Positions 21,300-34,091 of a stretch of 64,000 nucleotides of DNA are shown here, in pieces. Under the pieces are notes generated by a model. It searched no databases, had not been told where the DNA came from, and saw only the letters and a list, made by a program, of their open reading frames with translations. This DNA comes from Charina bottae (taxonomy: Eukaryota; Chordata; Lepidosauria; Squamata; Charinaidae), in assembly GCA_023362775.1 (NCBI GenBank), contig JALMGJ010000004.1, positions 56,311,798-56,375,797 on the forward strand, read 5' to 3'. The first letter of the stretch is position 1. Each line of letters opens with the position of its first letter. The translations under genes were made by a program, and so were the position numbers.

Positions 21300-23570
21300 C
21301 AAGAGTAATATATTCAAGGGGTTGTGAATGCTGCATTTTCCCCATTTCCAGTCACATGGCTGTCAGTCAGAAAGTGTATCTTCATTCACAGATTTGATTT
21401 TCTTTCATAAAAATGAGTGTCAGCAAGCAGGGCTGGAAATACATACAAAAAGGGGTGTAGAAATGCAATCAAAATCCAATGGATACATAAAAAATCTCAT
21501 GCACATTTAATCTAGCACATATTCTTCTATGAAAAATCACCAAGATTTAGACATAATACCCAATCTTGCTGTTCAAACAAGATTGTGAAATGCATAATAT
21601 TCTATGTTTGTGAGGATGTATGTTTATGAGATCACTATGGAGCTTGGGAATGTCTATAGCAGTGGAATATTTCTTTTTAGCATTCCTAGAAGGATATTTA
21701 ATTACTTTCCTATGCCCTTGAATGCTACAGTTTTCATAACTGTTTTGTTTCAAAGTGGAAACTAAAAACTGTAATGTCTTCAACTAGCAGTAGATTGGAC
21801 AGATTTCCTGGTGGTCCGATAACCCCTTATTATCTGTTTGGACTACCCCGTTCAAGAAGCAAATAGAGATAAAGTTATAGAATCATATAGTTGTTGTTTT
21901 TTTTGAAAAATTAAAAATACTTATTACATCTAAAATAGATTTTTCTTTTAAAACAACCTACTGCCATTTATGCTATTTGTAATAGTCACTCACCCTACAG
22001 ACCACAAATGAATGCAGGAACAAGTGAGGGATGACCTACTTATGGAGGCATGATCTACTTCACAAGAGGCATGAGAGCCCTCCTTCCATTTTTATGTGTT
22101 AATTGCATGCTGAATAAGACTAAAAGGTGTGAATTCACCACATTAATCATCCGTGGGTGTTAACTTTATAGCTTTAACTGTGCTATCAGCATCTCACTTA
22201 CCTTTTAAAGGCATTGGTGTGGAACCTAAACTACAGCAAAAACCTGCACACAGCTCAGCTTAGATAAAAAGAATAGCCACTGCATTCCTTCTCAAATGTG
22301 CTCTGTCAGTACAGTACAATTATAAGATTTTCTAGCACAACCTGTATTCATAAAAGGTCTAAATTCATGCACGTACCATAAAAGTACATTGGACAGTGGC
22401 AAAGCTAAATTCTCACTATTTATAGTTTTTATTTAAAGATGTATTTGTAGGAATTCTGGGATGGTAGTACCAGAACTCCACACAGCTTCTTATTAGTATA
22501 TAGCAGAGTAGAAGCATTCCCATAAACTTGCACAAAGCTTAATCAGTTCAAAACACAAAATAAACACACTTCACACGTTAATGTAAAGAAACATAAAAAA
22601 AGGGTTTACAATTTTATTGTAACTCACCGTTCCTTAGTAGAAACGGTCCATGCATGGGAGCAATTGGTTCTGACATGAACCACATGCTTCTAATGTGGCC
22701 CACCTGGATGGAAGCATGAGCAAACTTGGGCAGCCATAACTGCCATCCTCCTTGGTAGGAGATTCGAGCAGAAAGAGAAAGAGAAGAGAACAGGAAACAG
22801 GAAACCGGGATTCAGCCCCTCCCACATAAAGCAAGTAAGATTAGGTTACAGCAGAGGCTGCCTCGTCCATCAAGCTTGTGTGAGACATGCTTGGCTGAAA
22901 CCCAATCTCTAACAGTATGATCTAACTTTTCCCATCTGATTCAAACAAATAAAACAAACATCAAAGGTAGCTAACAATATTATCATGTGGTTGAGCAGTG
23001 GCACTTAATATATTCTTACTTATGGACATTGGCTCCACTTAGGTCATAATCACAGTCTAAGCAACTTCATAAGTTTATTGTGAATATAAACAATATCTTC
23101 ATGAATGCTACATTAAACTGGGAGGACGAACCAGAGCAGTATGTTCAAAACACACAAAGGACTTCAAATTAACAACATACTCTTCCTTCAAACAGCCTAG
23201 TTCCCAACATGCAGTTTATTCACAGACCTATCCAAAGTCTACTGAAGTTCTTTTGATTGAAATACTGTTGGAATCCAGCATTATTACAAATAGCATAATC
23301 CCTAGAAAAGAGTTGCTTAACTGGAACGCATGATTTTGTTTGTGTGCCAAGGTAAAAAATGGAAGGTAATCATATATTATGTGAACAGGTAAAAGGAAGG
23401 CAACATATATTGTTTGGGGAAGGGAAATGTATTTCGATGTGTGTTCTGGTTACTTTTTAAATGATCTATAAAAAAGTAAAGTTGAAGATAGGAAAAGTAC
23501 ATGTTGTAGTTCAAACTTTGGTTCCAGAATACGTATCTTCTGAAACACTGATTTTTACTTATCAGCACTT
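21300..23570. other. intergenic sequence, nothing recognised
   Basis: No coding exon or repeat family can be supported in this 2.3-kb AT-rich stretch. Confidence 0.5.
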
Positions 23571-23582
23571 AGTGTAAAAGAG

Positions 23583-23905
23583 GTAAAGGTTCCCCCCGCA
23601 CATTTGTGCAGTCGTGTCCGACTCTAGGGGCCAGTGCTCAACTCCGTTTGTTAGCCGAAGAGCCAGCGTTGTCCGAAGACGCTTCCGCAGTCATGTGGCC
23701 AGCATGACGTATGCGGAACACTGTTACCTACCCACCAAAGTGGTACCTATTAATCTACTTGCATTTGCATGCTTTTGAATTGCTAGGTTGGCAAGAGCTG
23801 AGGCTAGTGCGGGAGCTCACTCTGTCACGCGGGACTAGGGATTCGAACCTCCGAACTTCCGATCGACAAGCCTGGTGTCTTACCTCCTGAGCCACCACGC
23901 CCTTA
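23583..23905 (-). mobile_element. Sauria SINE (tRNA-derived), near full length
   Basis: On the minus strand the element opens with a tRNA-like head (gtggctcaggaggtaagac as A box, ggttcgaatcc as an intact B box). It continues through a conserved body and ends in the Bov-B-like 3' end, agtcggacacgactgc, with acctttacct at the tail. Such SINEs borrow the RT of Bov-B LINEs, and one lies in this window at 45375-47210. An 11-bp direct repeat, agcacttagtg, occurs at 23564-23574 and 23939-23949 on either side of the element plus a short ttagtact repeat. Confidence 0.88.
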
Positions 23906-23949
23906 GTACTTAGTATTTAGTATAAGTACTTAGTACTTAGCACTTAGTG

Positions 23950-24247
23950 CAGTGCTTTCCAAACTGCCGCCGTTGGTGACACATCAATGGCGGTAGCGGC
24001 GGCAGTGCAGGGACGCGCGCAGCAGCAGGGGCGTGCACAGTGGTGGGGCGGGGGCGCGTGGCAGCGGCCTCGCTAAAACGCAGAAGCACTGATGGCACGC
24101 CGCTGCCGTCATCGCTGCCGCCGCCATACACACCACCCCTGCGCCGCTATGCACGCCCCTGCCGCCGCTTCCAGGTTGTTTCGCGACACACTAAACTGTG
24201 TGTTGCGACACACTAAAGTGTCGCAACACACAGTTTGGAAAGCTATG
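23950..24247. mobile_element. GC-rich non-autonomous hAT, copy 2
   Basis: The ends are cagtgctttccaaactgcc and cacagtttggaaagctatg. A perfect 8-bp target duplication, acttagtg, lies at 23942-23949 and 24248-24255. The interior is CG-rich. tgtgtcgcgacac-type palindromes lie near the right end, so this copy is in the opposite orientation to copy 1. Confidence 0.9.
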
Positions 24248-24255
24248 ACTTAGTG

Positions 24256-27200
24256 TATTCAAGCACAAAAAATTACTGCTTTCCTTATGGGAATAAATTT
24301 AGGTGCAATTCTACATGCTAAACAGTAATTGCATTATCTGATGTTCAGGAAAGGGGAATATTAGTTATTTCTATAAGGAAACCCATGACATAAAAGGCCT
24401 CATATACAGCTAAGTCACATTATAAATCTAGGAACATCTAACCCATTACAAAAATCAATAGTGCTGTAAGGTCTTTAGATTCTGGATGTAATGATCATGT
24501 AATGATCTGTCCTCAGAAGAGAGAGGGCAACCCACAGCCCACATATAATCTACTAGCACCCGTTCACAATTGTGAAGCATTCTAAAATTGTGTTGGCACA
24601 AAATAACAAATTTTCAGCTGCAAGAGTTTGGGTACAAAAATGCAAAATTAAGGGTGATACTAGGATGCCCCTGCAAGGAACCACCACCACTCCCATCTTT
24701 AAAAATGTCTTCTTTTTTCCAGTGGTGTCACCAGAAGGCTACCTGTGGTCCACTTACTGGTTTGGATGTTGAGTTGTACCCCAAAATTCAGGAAAACAGT
24801 CACTAATATACATCTTACATTAGATACCATATACCTCTATATTGGTGCTCACAACTCACAAATTAGCTCCCAAATTCTATCTGACATAATTCAGCAAAAT
24901 ATTATTTTAGCATCTGATGTACTGTAACTTCTGTTAATATCTTCTGTTAAAAGTGGCTGATATTTTCCTTTTTAAAAAATAATGTATTCTTCTGCATTAT
25001 TTACCACTTCGTTTCCATCATTTTCCACATGCCTCATATTGTCAGCCTCCAATTTCTCACTGCACTGCCATCTCTGCATCTTTTTAATTAAGTTGGTAAT
25101 GTTTCTAGGATTAAGAGATGTCATTATGCATTTTGTAAAACATTCTGTGCTGTTAAGCAATAAAATGAACAAATAATAGAAATATTTTTCTTTCTTTCTG
25201 AAAGTTTAATCTAAGCTTACTGCCATTTAAAGGTGGATTAATCATCTTGTTATTAAATAACATCCTTACCTGAGTACCATTTCTGAAAATACTAATGAAA
25301 TGCCATTATTTCAATGGATTAACATTTAATAAATGAAAGATTTCACATAAATTTTTTGCTGGATCTGTTTACTATATTATTCTATCCCAAAAGCTGACAT
25401 CTCCAGAATGGACAACTAGTTCATACTGAAAAGCTTAATAGAGACAAATTTGATGATATCTGAAATATATGTGTGTATTTTGTGTATCCAGCTTTCTTAA
25501 TTAAATAGTGGATTTGGAAAGGCCCAGTCTGTACCAAATAAAACTGTGATACTTATCACCTGTTCCATTACTTTCTTAATCAAAAGGTATCCCAGAGTGT
25601 GAAGATTACAATCTATTTTTCTAAAAAAAAAATTCACTTGCCCAAATGCTACCTTACAATATTGGTTCATCAAGGCTTGGGACGAGCTACATTTTGCTCC
25701 CTCACAAATAAGCCCTTCCATATGCGATACGGAAGATATATGTTGGAATACAAATTCCATCTGTCATACAATTCCAGATCTCACACAAGTTTCTATGAGA
25801 TCTCCCTCTGTTCAAAAATATCTGCACACAGATGTACAGAAAAGTACACCAATTGAACTTCCTTATGACTATGGAAATGTGCATATAGTAAAGATGGAAT
25901 GTTATCTGGATTCAAAGAACAATTCTGCATATTTGCTTCCACAAACACAATGTGCTACAATGTGCTGTAAATGCCATCCTCTTTTCAGAGCACTGTTATC
26001 ATAATTCATGGAATTATGATATTATTATCATAATTATCACATTGCAGAATTCTGCTCAGAACTAACTGAATGAGGCAGCAGCCTATTTGCATATAAGAAT
26101 GTGCAGAGATGAGCCCTGCTCCACATAGTGAAATTTAAGTTCAGTCGTTATCATCTCCATGGCTTACACAGCAAGTGATAAGAATGGCCTCTGACACCTT
26201 AGAGCTGTCCTCTGCCAGAATAGACAATATTGAGCTAGAGAGATAACCATTATAAGGCAAATCCTGTGTAATCTCAATACCTTTCTGGTTTACAATTGAC
26301 TTAAATTATAACGCAAGCCAATAACTGTTTCCATTCCTGACAACAAAGGCAATTACCTTAGAACATCATAACCAGGCATATCATGATAATTAACAACAGC
26401 ATAATCAGCACTTCATTTAAGCATTATTTTATTTAAAGCACATTTAACTAAAAAAAAAAATCCTAAATCAATGATCGTCCATCAATGATCGTCCCAGAGA
26501 GAGAAAAAAACTATATGCTTGACTTCTGTGACTCTCTCTTCCCAAATGAGTCGATTCATGATATGAATCTTATAAAGATGCATTAGCATATTGATACATT
26601 AATGGAAATTAATATGAAGTAATTATGTACATTGATACATTATAAATATCCAGAGCTGAACATCAGAGCCTGGCTATTTAGACCGCAGTTGAATGGATGT
26701 AAGAAATCATTTACTGAAAAGATTTACTATTTTTTTCAGTGCAGAGGTAAAAGCTATGATGTCCAAATAGGCAGATATTTTGTCAAAGGTTGCAATGAGC
26801 ATTTGACATTCAATACGTTATATTTCAATTTGCTGAAACAAATCCATATTAACCTACTTGATAATAATAATCATGGTTTTATTTGTTGACAACAGTGGTT
26901 CCTAGTGTTGGAAGAACCCCTGGGAAGAAATGACAGATGGAGCCAACCTGTCCACAAGAACAAGTGTGGGGAAGATGTGAAATTGTCTCTCTCCATTTTC
27001 TCCCAAATGTCTTCTCTCTCATTTTCTGCAGGCATTCTATTTTATTTCATGTCTTTTTCTGTCCTGTGATTTCCCCCTTCTCTCATCACACTTTCTAATA
27101 GCTTTCCTTACTAAATTTTTATCTGTAGACATATAAAAACTCAGGCCTCAATGATTGAAGGTAACAAACTATACATCCTTACTTGGGAGAAAACCACACT

Positions 27201-28196
27201 GAACTCAGAAGATTATACGTCCAAGAAAATATACTTTCGATTGTCCTGCACACAATTTGTGATAGGCTACTACTTGTTATATACCTGGTCATGGATTGAA
27301 GAACTACAGTTACATAGGTTTCACAGGTTCTAGCACTTTATTAATACCATATTCAGTAAAGAGAATATCTAAAGCATATGACACTCCATTATCAATTCAG
27401 TAGAACACAATCCGTTTCTCAGGGAAGGGGATGATAAAATGAAGTACAACACAATCCAAATTAATAATACATTCAAGCAATCACTTCAACAAATCCAGGC
27501 ATATCTAAAGACTGTTCTGGCATATACTACAGTACTCTTTTGGGGAGGGGGGTGATTCAGTGCTATGCCACTTACATCTTAGTTCTTCAAGGGCACATTT
27601 TGTCATGTAGAGCTTCACCTGCAGAGAAACTTTCGTCTTGTTTTTTTAGAACTCATTGCAGAAGCCACATTTCATGCCAGTCTCCCCTTCAGCAATAGGG
27701 ATGAAATATAGGATGCATATTTCAGAGCATCTGCCTAGTGGAGTGTATAACCATTCTGCACAAGCCTAGTCATTTGTAGCACCCTTGTTAGTGAACTATA
27801 TATGTATGCATGCATGTATGTATATATGACTGAAAATCTTTTTCCTCCCCTTTAGAACATAGTCAACCACAACATGTTCGAATGGCAAGAGGAGCTAGAT
27901 CAAGACTGCTTTGAGATTAAAGTGGATAAGTCCTCATTTATGTATATTCACAAGGAGAGATCAAAAAGAAGGTTAGTTATCTACCACTCCCAGACTGACA
28001 TATATAGTCTAACATGGAAACTTTCCTTCATAGCTCTTGGTAAGTGCTGTCTATTATCCACCTTCATCAGATACTAGTTGAAATAATCTCCTTCTGTGTA
28101 CCTCTGAAGTGATACTGAACCAGGTAAATATATTTTCCTTTTATATCTGAATCATCTCAGAATGCTGCTAATTTTCATTGATATGCACCCAGCACT
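24256..28196. other. intergenic sequence, nothing recognised
   Basis: There are 3.9 kb of AT-rich DNA with no supported exon or repeat family. Some of it could be conserved non-coding DNA of the PTCHD1 domain, but that cannot be judged from one sequence. Confidence 0.45.
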
Positions 28197-28209
28197 GGAC
28201 TCAGAGATA

Positions 28210-30229
28210 TTTTTTTTTAATATAATTTTATTGAGTTTTAAAATACATATTAAAATTAGAACAGAGAAAAGAAATAGAAATAGAAATACAAACTAAGAAA
28301 AAGATAAAGAAAAAGTGAAATCAAGAAATAATAAACAAAGAAAATATAGAAAATAGGTGTCCTCCAATCTATCTTTGAACTTTAAGTACAATAATTGATT
28401 TTAAATGTTAGTCCTTCATACGATACACAGGAACTTTTCTTTGTCATATGCCCTTTGATTTCTATAATCCAATCTTCTGATCTTCATATAGGTTTCACCT
28501 TTCTTACTATCTCCCAATAGTCCATCTTTGGCTTCAACTCCTTGAAGTAGTAGTTAAATGTTAAATGTTCATTGCTGCATCAATTTGATATTTTATATTC
28601 GTTCTTTCCATTTTTACATCTATATTTGTATCTTCAATAAAATCCAATTAGTATAACAAATAAAAGCCTTATTTACTTCTAATAAACTACAATATATTCT
28701 ATTCATATTATGACTACATATTCCACTAGTACATAACCTAACATATTGCATGACTTAATACATAATATAGCAATTCTTGTAATATTCATACATATATATT
28801 CATACATAATATTGTAAAAGTATGTCATCCTGTAATAACATTAATTATTCTATATACAATCCAAATCCGTGTTTTCATTAACCTTATGTCCCATATCATG
28901 ATACTGAATCTTCTGTTTAGGTTATGCCAAAATCACAATATGCAATGCCAAGTTCACAATATACAGCCTGCTTTTTTCTATATCTCGTGTAGAGTATCAG
29001 AATAATTTTCTCACCCTTTCCACATATTTCACAATATCTATCCAATTGCATACTCAAATTTTCTCCCTGTCTCCACTGCCATAACAAATTTATACCAGAA
29101 TTATAATGTATAGCCTTCAGAATGTTTTTCTGAACTAATATATTTAAAATCCCCTCCTCCTGTTTCTCTTCTATTTCAAAAACTTTTTTCTTTCCTGTTT
29201 CTAATTCTATTTTTTGTTCTTTTTTTCTTGATCTTGCAAAGTTATCAATAATAGTTCTAATGACTTTTTAATTTCTGAAAGAGATTCACTAAATTCTTTT
29301 CTAAACTCTTGAATTTCTGTTGAAAAAGCCATTCTTCTTCTGTGTCCTTCAGATTATAGCAAGAACCACTCTAGTCAAAACAATAAGATTAGTCAGCTGA
29401 TCTATTCGTGGAATACTACCAGCAAAGTCTATTAAGTAGAAAGTTTTTTAAGATTAAAAGAAAAAAAAGGGTTCCAATAATCCAAAATACAGGAGAGAAT
29501 AATATTTCAAGCAGTTTATAAAAGGAGAAATAAAGAATAAATTCCAAGTGAAACAAAATCCACTCTGAAAGAATGTAGAGAGAAAAAAGGAAAAAAATTT
29601 ACAAACGTTTCCCTGTGCTTTTGTTCTTCAAGCTGCAAGCTGCTTAATCCAAACAAACAGTTTCTCAAGAAATAAATAGTCAATCAATTTGTCGGGCGAA
29701 GAATTACAAACAAAGTCTCTTAGGTCCCAACTTCTCTAATACAAAAGAAAGGTAAAAAAAAATGCAAACGTTTCATTATGTTGCAAATGTAGAATCTGTC
29801 AAACTTCCACCAAAATCAGTTATAGCAAAGAAAGCACAAAATTAGCCAACATTTTAAGCAAAGTCCAAAAGATAGATCTTAGATATTAAAAACATTCTAG
29901 TCTAAAAAAAAAAATTTCTAAAGTGATCTAAAAGTGACTGCACGCTCTTGTGTCTCTTCAAAGAGATTTAGATTCCCTGTAAGAGCCAGATGCCTCTCCG
30001 GCCATTCCCTTGCACTCACCCCTGTTCCCTCCGCGGTGGAAACTACAAAGAAAAGCAGGGGTGGGCAATTCCAATGGCCCTGTGAGCAATCTTCTGGTCC
30101 CCCTTCTTCAGGGGAAAAACTTCAGTGGTCTCACAACTTCTGTAGTCCACTGCAAACAAGGAAAATTCAGCCAGGTCTCAGCACTTTGAGAAATCCTGAC
30201 TGGTCGAGCTGCCAGCCAAGCTTGGAGTC
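28210..30229 (-). mobile_element. internally deleted L1 derivative with 13-bp target duplication
   Basis: A 2.0-kb minus-strand insertion is bounded by ggactcagagata at 28197-28209 and 30230-30242. It ends in a poly(A) tract preceded by an aataaa signal (seen as tttattg on the plus strand at 28228-28234). The middle encodes the start of an L1-type ORF1 (29332 downward), with a GC-richer 5' leader of about 0.9 kb. No ORF2 endonuclease or RT sequence is present. It reads as a non-autonomous L1 whose ends are intact. Confidence 0.75.
29215..29332 (-). pseudogene. L1 ORF1 N-terminal fragment
   Basis: From ATG at 29330-29332 the minus strand reads MAFSTEIQEFRKEFSESLSE and continues for about 20 lysine- and leucine-rich residues. 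This is the charged, coiled-coil-prone start typical of L1 ORF1 proteins. The RNA-binding part of ORF1 is not found downstream. Confidence 0.6.
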
Positions 30230-30392
30230 GGACTCAGAGATAATTGATCTGCCTAACAGGCTATGTGGCCCAAACAAGTTTGTAAGTCTGCAAATTTAAA
30301 CCAACTTAGCTACTGAAAGACTGACCCAGTGAAATATTGAACTTAAAAGTAATTGACTCAAAGATACTATGGCTCATAGAAGTTACAACCCA

Positions 30393-31070
30393 CAATTAGC
30401 AAAACTAAACAGTAAAAATTGCTTGCTATGGAAATTTAGAATGGAAATGCTGCTCTCTTCCTCATCTGTGGGAAGTCATTACACAGACAGACCCCACAGA
30501 CCACACAGAAAATGCTGAAGTTTGGACAAGAGAGATAGACAGGCAAGAACTGTAAATTGCTTGTCTGTTGGGGATGAGCAGCTAATTGATATAAGATGGG
30601 AAAATACAGCTAGAGAAGTGTGGAAATATTTATAGAGATTGCATGAGCAGGCTACTTTAACCAAGGAATTTTATCTGCTCTAGAAACTGTATGGATGAGG
30701 TTGCAAAAGTCCCAAGATATGCAGGAACAGTTGAATTTGATGCTGGAAACCACACAGCAGCTCAGAAATATGGGAGAGGAAATGAAAGATAATTGCGTGA
30801 TTGCTTTGTTGTTTTATTTCTTGTGGAAATATATAGCCCCCTGATAAATGCCCTAGAGATGAGACCAGAATGTGAACTTACACTAGACTACGTAAGAGGC
30901 AAACTGACTGACAAATGTCAAAGGAGGAGTGAGAACACAGAAAACAGACAAAAGCAGAGATGATAGCTCTCATGACTGAGGCACCAGAGGGAAAAGACAG
31001 AGCCCTAGGTAATTTTTTTCTGCAAAAAAACAGGACACCCAAAGAAAGACTACTAAATCTGGAAGGTTGA
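30393..31070 (+). pseudogene. copia-type gag with decayed zinc knuckle
   Basis: Conserved blocks can be read in shifting frames: NSKNCLLWKFRMEMLL (30411-30458 region), TAREVWKYL, QEQLNLMLETTQQLRNMGEE, then ALEMRPECELTLDYVRGKLT from about 30850. These match the order of a Ty1/copia-type gag (UBN2-like). Near 31010-31060 FFCKKTGHPKKDY..WK is a CCHC zinc knuckle in which the first cysteine is lost and the last has become tyrosine. Gag would package the element RNA. This copy is non-functional. Confidence 0.7.
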
Positions 31071-31230
31071 GTATTGCAGCGTGCTGGAAGAAATGACACA
31101 GTAAAAGCCACAGCTAGTGCACCAAAAAAAGATGACACCCAAGAATCACCAGCTATACCAAGAGGTTCCTCATGAAGCACAAGATGAGAGGTAGGAGAAA
31201 CTCAGAGTACATGGCAGCAGTGAGCTGCAG

Positions 31231-31480
31231 ATTATGGTGCAAACCAGTAACCCCCTGAAGTAACAAAATGGAGGAGAATATGTGAACAAAGAGGCATGGA
31301 CTAAGTGAAGAAACAAGGCATAATCAAGCACCAGATGACAGGACCCAGTGCAAAATGGAGTGGCAGACAAAAAGGGTAATTACCTGACAAAGAAGGTGAT
31401 AAGCCTGCTGAAAGAAGCCAGTCTACCCAAAAAGTTCTGAGAGAGCTGGTAATTTAGTCTGCAAACTCTAAAAGAAATTA
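31231..31480 (+). pseudogene. copia-type integrase C-terminal catalytic fragment
   Basis: NGGEYVNKE (31267-31293) corresponds to the second catalytic-aspartate block, (S)DNGGEY, with the aspartate codon mutated. QNGVADKKGNYLTKKV then ISLLKEASLPKKF correspond to the QNGVAERxNR and LLxEAxLPxxFW blocks that follow in copia integrases. Stops interrupt the frame. The N-terminal zinc domain and the first catalytic aspartate are absent. Confidence 0.7.
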
Positions 31481-31489
31481 CGGACTATA

Positions 31490-32150
31490 GACTATGAACT
31501 AAAGCAGTGGTCAGAGCTTCCAATGAGAAAGTGAACCAAGAATCATAATCAATATTATAAACCATAAAAAAAAAATTTCCAGTTCAACAGCTGCATTATG
31601 AAGACCAATCCCAGCCCCAACTTAGTTATGGTCTACTTTTGATCAGTGCAACGATGATGGGCATAGGTAAATATATGGTTCTGGCATATCAGATGGAAAA
31701 TCTTTCCCGAGGTCATGTGGTACTTGAGAAGAATAGGGGAAGGATAGGTATTTGAAGCCACCAGGTTTTGTGGGAATGTACTGTACACCCAGCCTAATTA
31801 TCGGGTCTGCATTTGAGACGTTCTCACAGCCAGCCCACTTGGGGTCTTGAAGACCAGTCTCCATCCCCCATGGCAAGCGCAAAACTAATTCACATAGAAA
31901 TATGCTAACAACCCTGATGTAACCAACAGAAAAGCTGGCAATTTATATTATTCAGATCTGTGTCTTATAGTGTCCCACAACCTTATGTCTGCTGTAACCA
32001 ATAAAGTTGTGCCCATGCTTTCCATTTTCTGAAGCAAGCTGCCAAGCATCTTATTTTCAATCCCTTCGGCCCTCTCCTGTTTGTCGTATTTAATGTTATT
32101 GGGGAAAAAAGGTCATATGAAATTAAATGCTCCAAAACTAATGTGGCAAG
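31490..32150. other. intergenic sequence, nothing recognised
   Basis: A 79-codon open frame on the minus strand (31643-31882) has no recognised motif. No repeat is assigned. Confidence 0.4.
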
Positions 32151-32152
32151 TA

Positions 32153-32299
32153 AAGGTAAAGGTTCCCCCCGCACATTTGTGCTTTCGTGTCTGACTCTAG
32201 GGGCCAGTGATCATCTCCGTTTGTTAGCCGAAGAGCCAGCGTTGTCCAAAGAGGCTTCCACGGTCATGTGTCCAGCATGAGGCACGCGGAACGCTGTTA
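32153..32299 (-). mobile_element. 5'-truncated Sauria SINE
   Basis: This is the 3' half of the same SINE as at 23583-23905: aaaggttccccccgcacattt, ggccagtgatc, gccgaagagccagcgttgtc, on the minus strand. The tRNA-like head is missing. Confidence 0.85.
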
Positions 32300-34090
32300 A
32301 GTAAATGTCTCTAAAACCATATATTGGTATGTGTGTGTACGTGTATGTATTTATCATTTCAGAAGGATGCAAGCTGTCACATTTAAAAAATAATTAATTA
32401 CAAAACATGAACAAAAAATATTTTGCTTGATTGGATAAATCCAAAGGTTTCATTTCTCTGAAGGATGGAATATATGCCTTTTGGAAAGTATGCTACCAGT
32501 TAAATTTCACAAATGAGAAAGTAGCCATTTCAAGATTCACAATTTCAAGAGCTACCCTTTCCATTGTATCAGCAAAAAAACACTGACATCACAAATCTGG
32601 TTGTCTGGATGATTTACACCACCATCTGGAGCATCTGCAATAACTTGGTGCCAATTATGTGTCTTCACTGGTGAATGTGCCATGATCTCCTGTTTCTTGC
32701 TTCCTTTCCCCTTCCTTTCCCTCTGGTAATTACACCCTTTCCCTTGGTTAATGTTACCTGTTGGTGGGAAACATGCACAATCAGGGTGCTGCTTGAACAG
32801 GGAAGAGCAGGCCTGCCAATCCTAAATTCACCTTTGCCCTGGCTTAACTTCACATCAGTTCACTTTGTGCAAGTCTGTTTCCATTCTCTGTTCCTGTTGC
32901 CTGCCATGTTATTTTTTTAGTTGTTTATGTAAGGGGAAAGTCTTGAATAATTGTCTTGAAAGCAAAAGTGGCTGTGTTGAGTAATTAAAATTTACAAGGA
33001 GCATCTGGGCATTTTGAAATATTTCTCTCCCGTTTTGAGATCCTCCACTCTATCTCACTGCTCTGTAAAATAGTATCTTTTCTGGGGTGTTACAATGGAA
33101 TGTTGTGTTTATGGATAATGGGTAGTGGCAAGAGAAAGAGAATGGGTTAGGAGAAGCAACAGGACTTACATACAGCTGAATATCCTAATAGTTTGCATAT
33201 TCAGTTAAAAAAAAAAGGAATCCTATCTGAAATGTTGGAAGAAAAATGGCAGCACAAGATGCTAGTCTACAAGACTAAGGTAAGGGGATGGCTACACATC
33301 TGGATATATAGTATTCCAAATGTCCTAGCAGTTATAAAGAACATTTTCTCCTGTTTGTGGAATTTGCTACCTACTTACCATATGATGTGTGTTGATTTTG
33401 TTTTTTTTGTTTTTTGTCTTTTTTAATATTTGCTCAAGGGGAATTTGGTGTGTTTATCTAAGAGGCGTGTTTTGTCTGTGTGTATTTTTCTGAGCAGAAT
33501 TAGACTGTTGTTTCAGTTTGATTTGAAAATCTCAGTTTTCAATTTGAAACTCTCAGAATAAATAACAGATCATTATCTTGCTGTTGTGACATTGAAACAA
33601 GCCAAAATACACAAAATAAATCCTGCTTATATATGATACAGAGAATTGGCTATATAACAGATTCAAGGAAAGCAGAAATTTGGAAATTTCAATCAGTGCA
33701 GAATTATGTTACTAAAATATTGATCATTGCTAAATTTAAGGATCACATCACTTCCTTGTTTTGAAATGCATTGGCTGTTTGTTTCATTTCACTTCAAGAT
33801 GTAGATTGTTATTTTTATACCCTAAATGGTTGAAAGCCCACATCCTACCAGTTGAATCTTCTTATACAATTATTTTAAGCTAGTTTTTACCTGCTATTGC
33901 TTAACAATGCGAGAAAAGTTATTTTCTATGATGGCTTCTAGAAAATGGAACTTCTTGAACCATGAAGTAAGCTTGTCTCCCTCTTTGCAGTTGGTTTGCT
34001 AGTTCTTGAAAACTTTTCTGTTGCAGTGAATTTTTAATTATATCTCCTTTGGCTTGTTTTGAATGTTTTGATTCATTTGGCTTTCTGGTG
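32300..34090. other. intergenic sequence, nothing recognised
   Basis: AT-rich sequence with no supported exon or repeat family. Confidence 0.5.
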
Positions 34091-34091
34091 A

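Larger units (their letters stand above)
30393..31480 (+). mobile_element. decayed Ty1/copia LTR-retrotransposon remnant
   Basis: A gag region (30393-31070) is followed within about 200 bp by the C-terminal half of a copia-type integrase (31231-31480). The gag zinc knuckle is thus joined almost directly to the integrase and the protease region is missing. No LTRs were found on either side. The copy is old: stops and frameshifts occur every 10-30 codons. Confidence 0.7.

Noticed and set aside
21058..21345. Open frames rich in His/Thr/Tyr or Cys/Val
   Set aside because: They are translations of a CA/TA microsatellite.
22620..22834. 66-codon minus-strand frame
   Set aside because: No domain, no conserved start context and no neighbour support.
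31643..31882. 79-codon minus-strand frame as a gene
   Set aside because: No recognised motif, no splice context and no similarity I can name.
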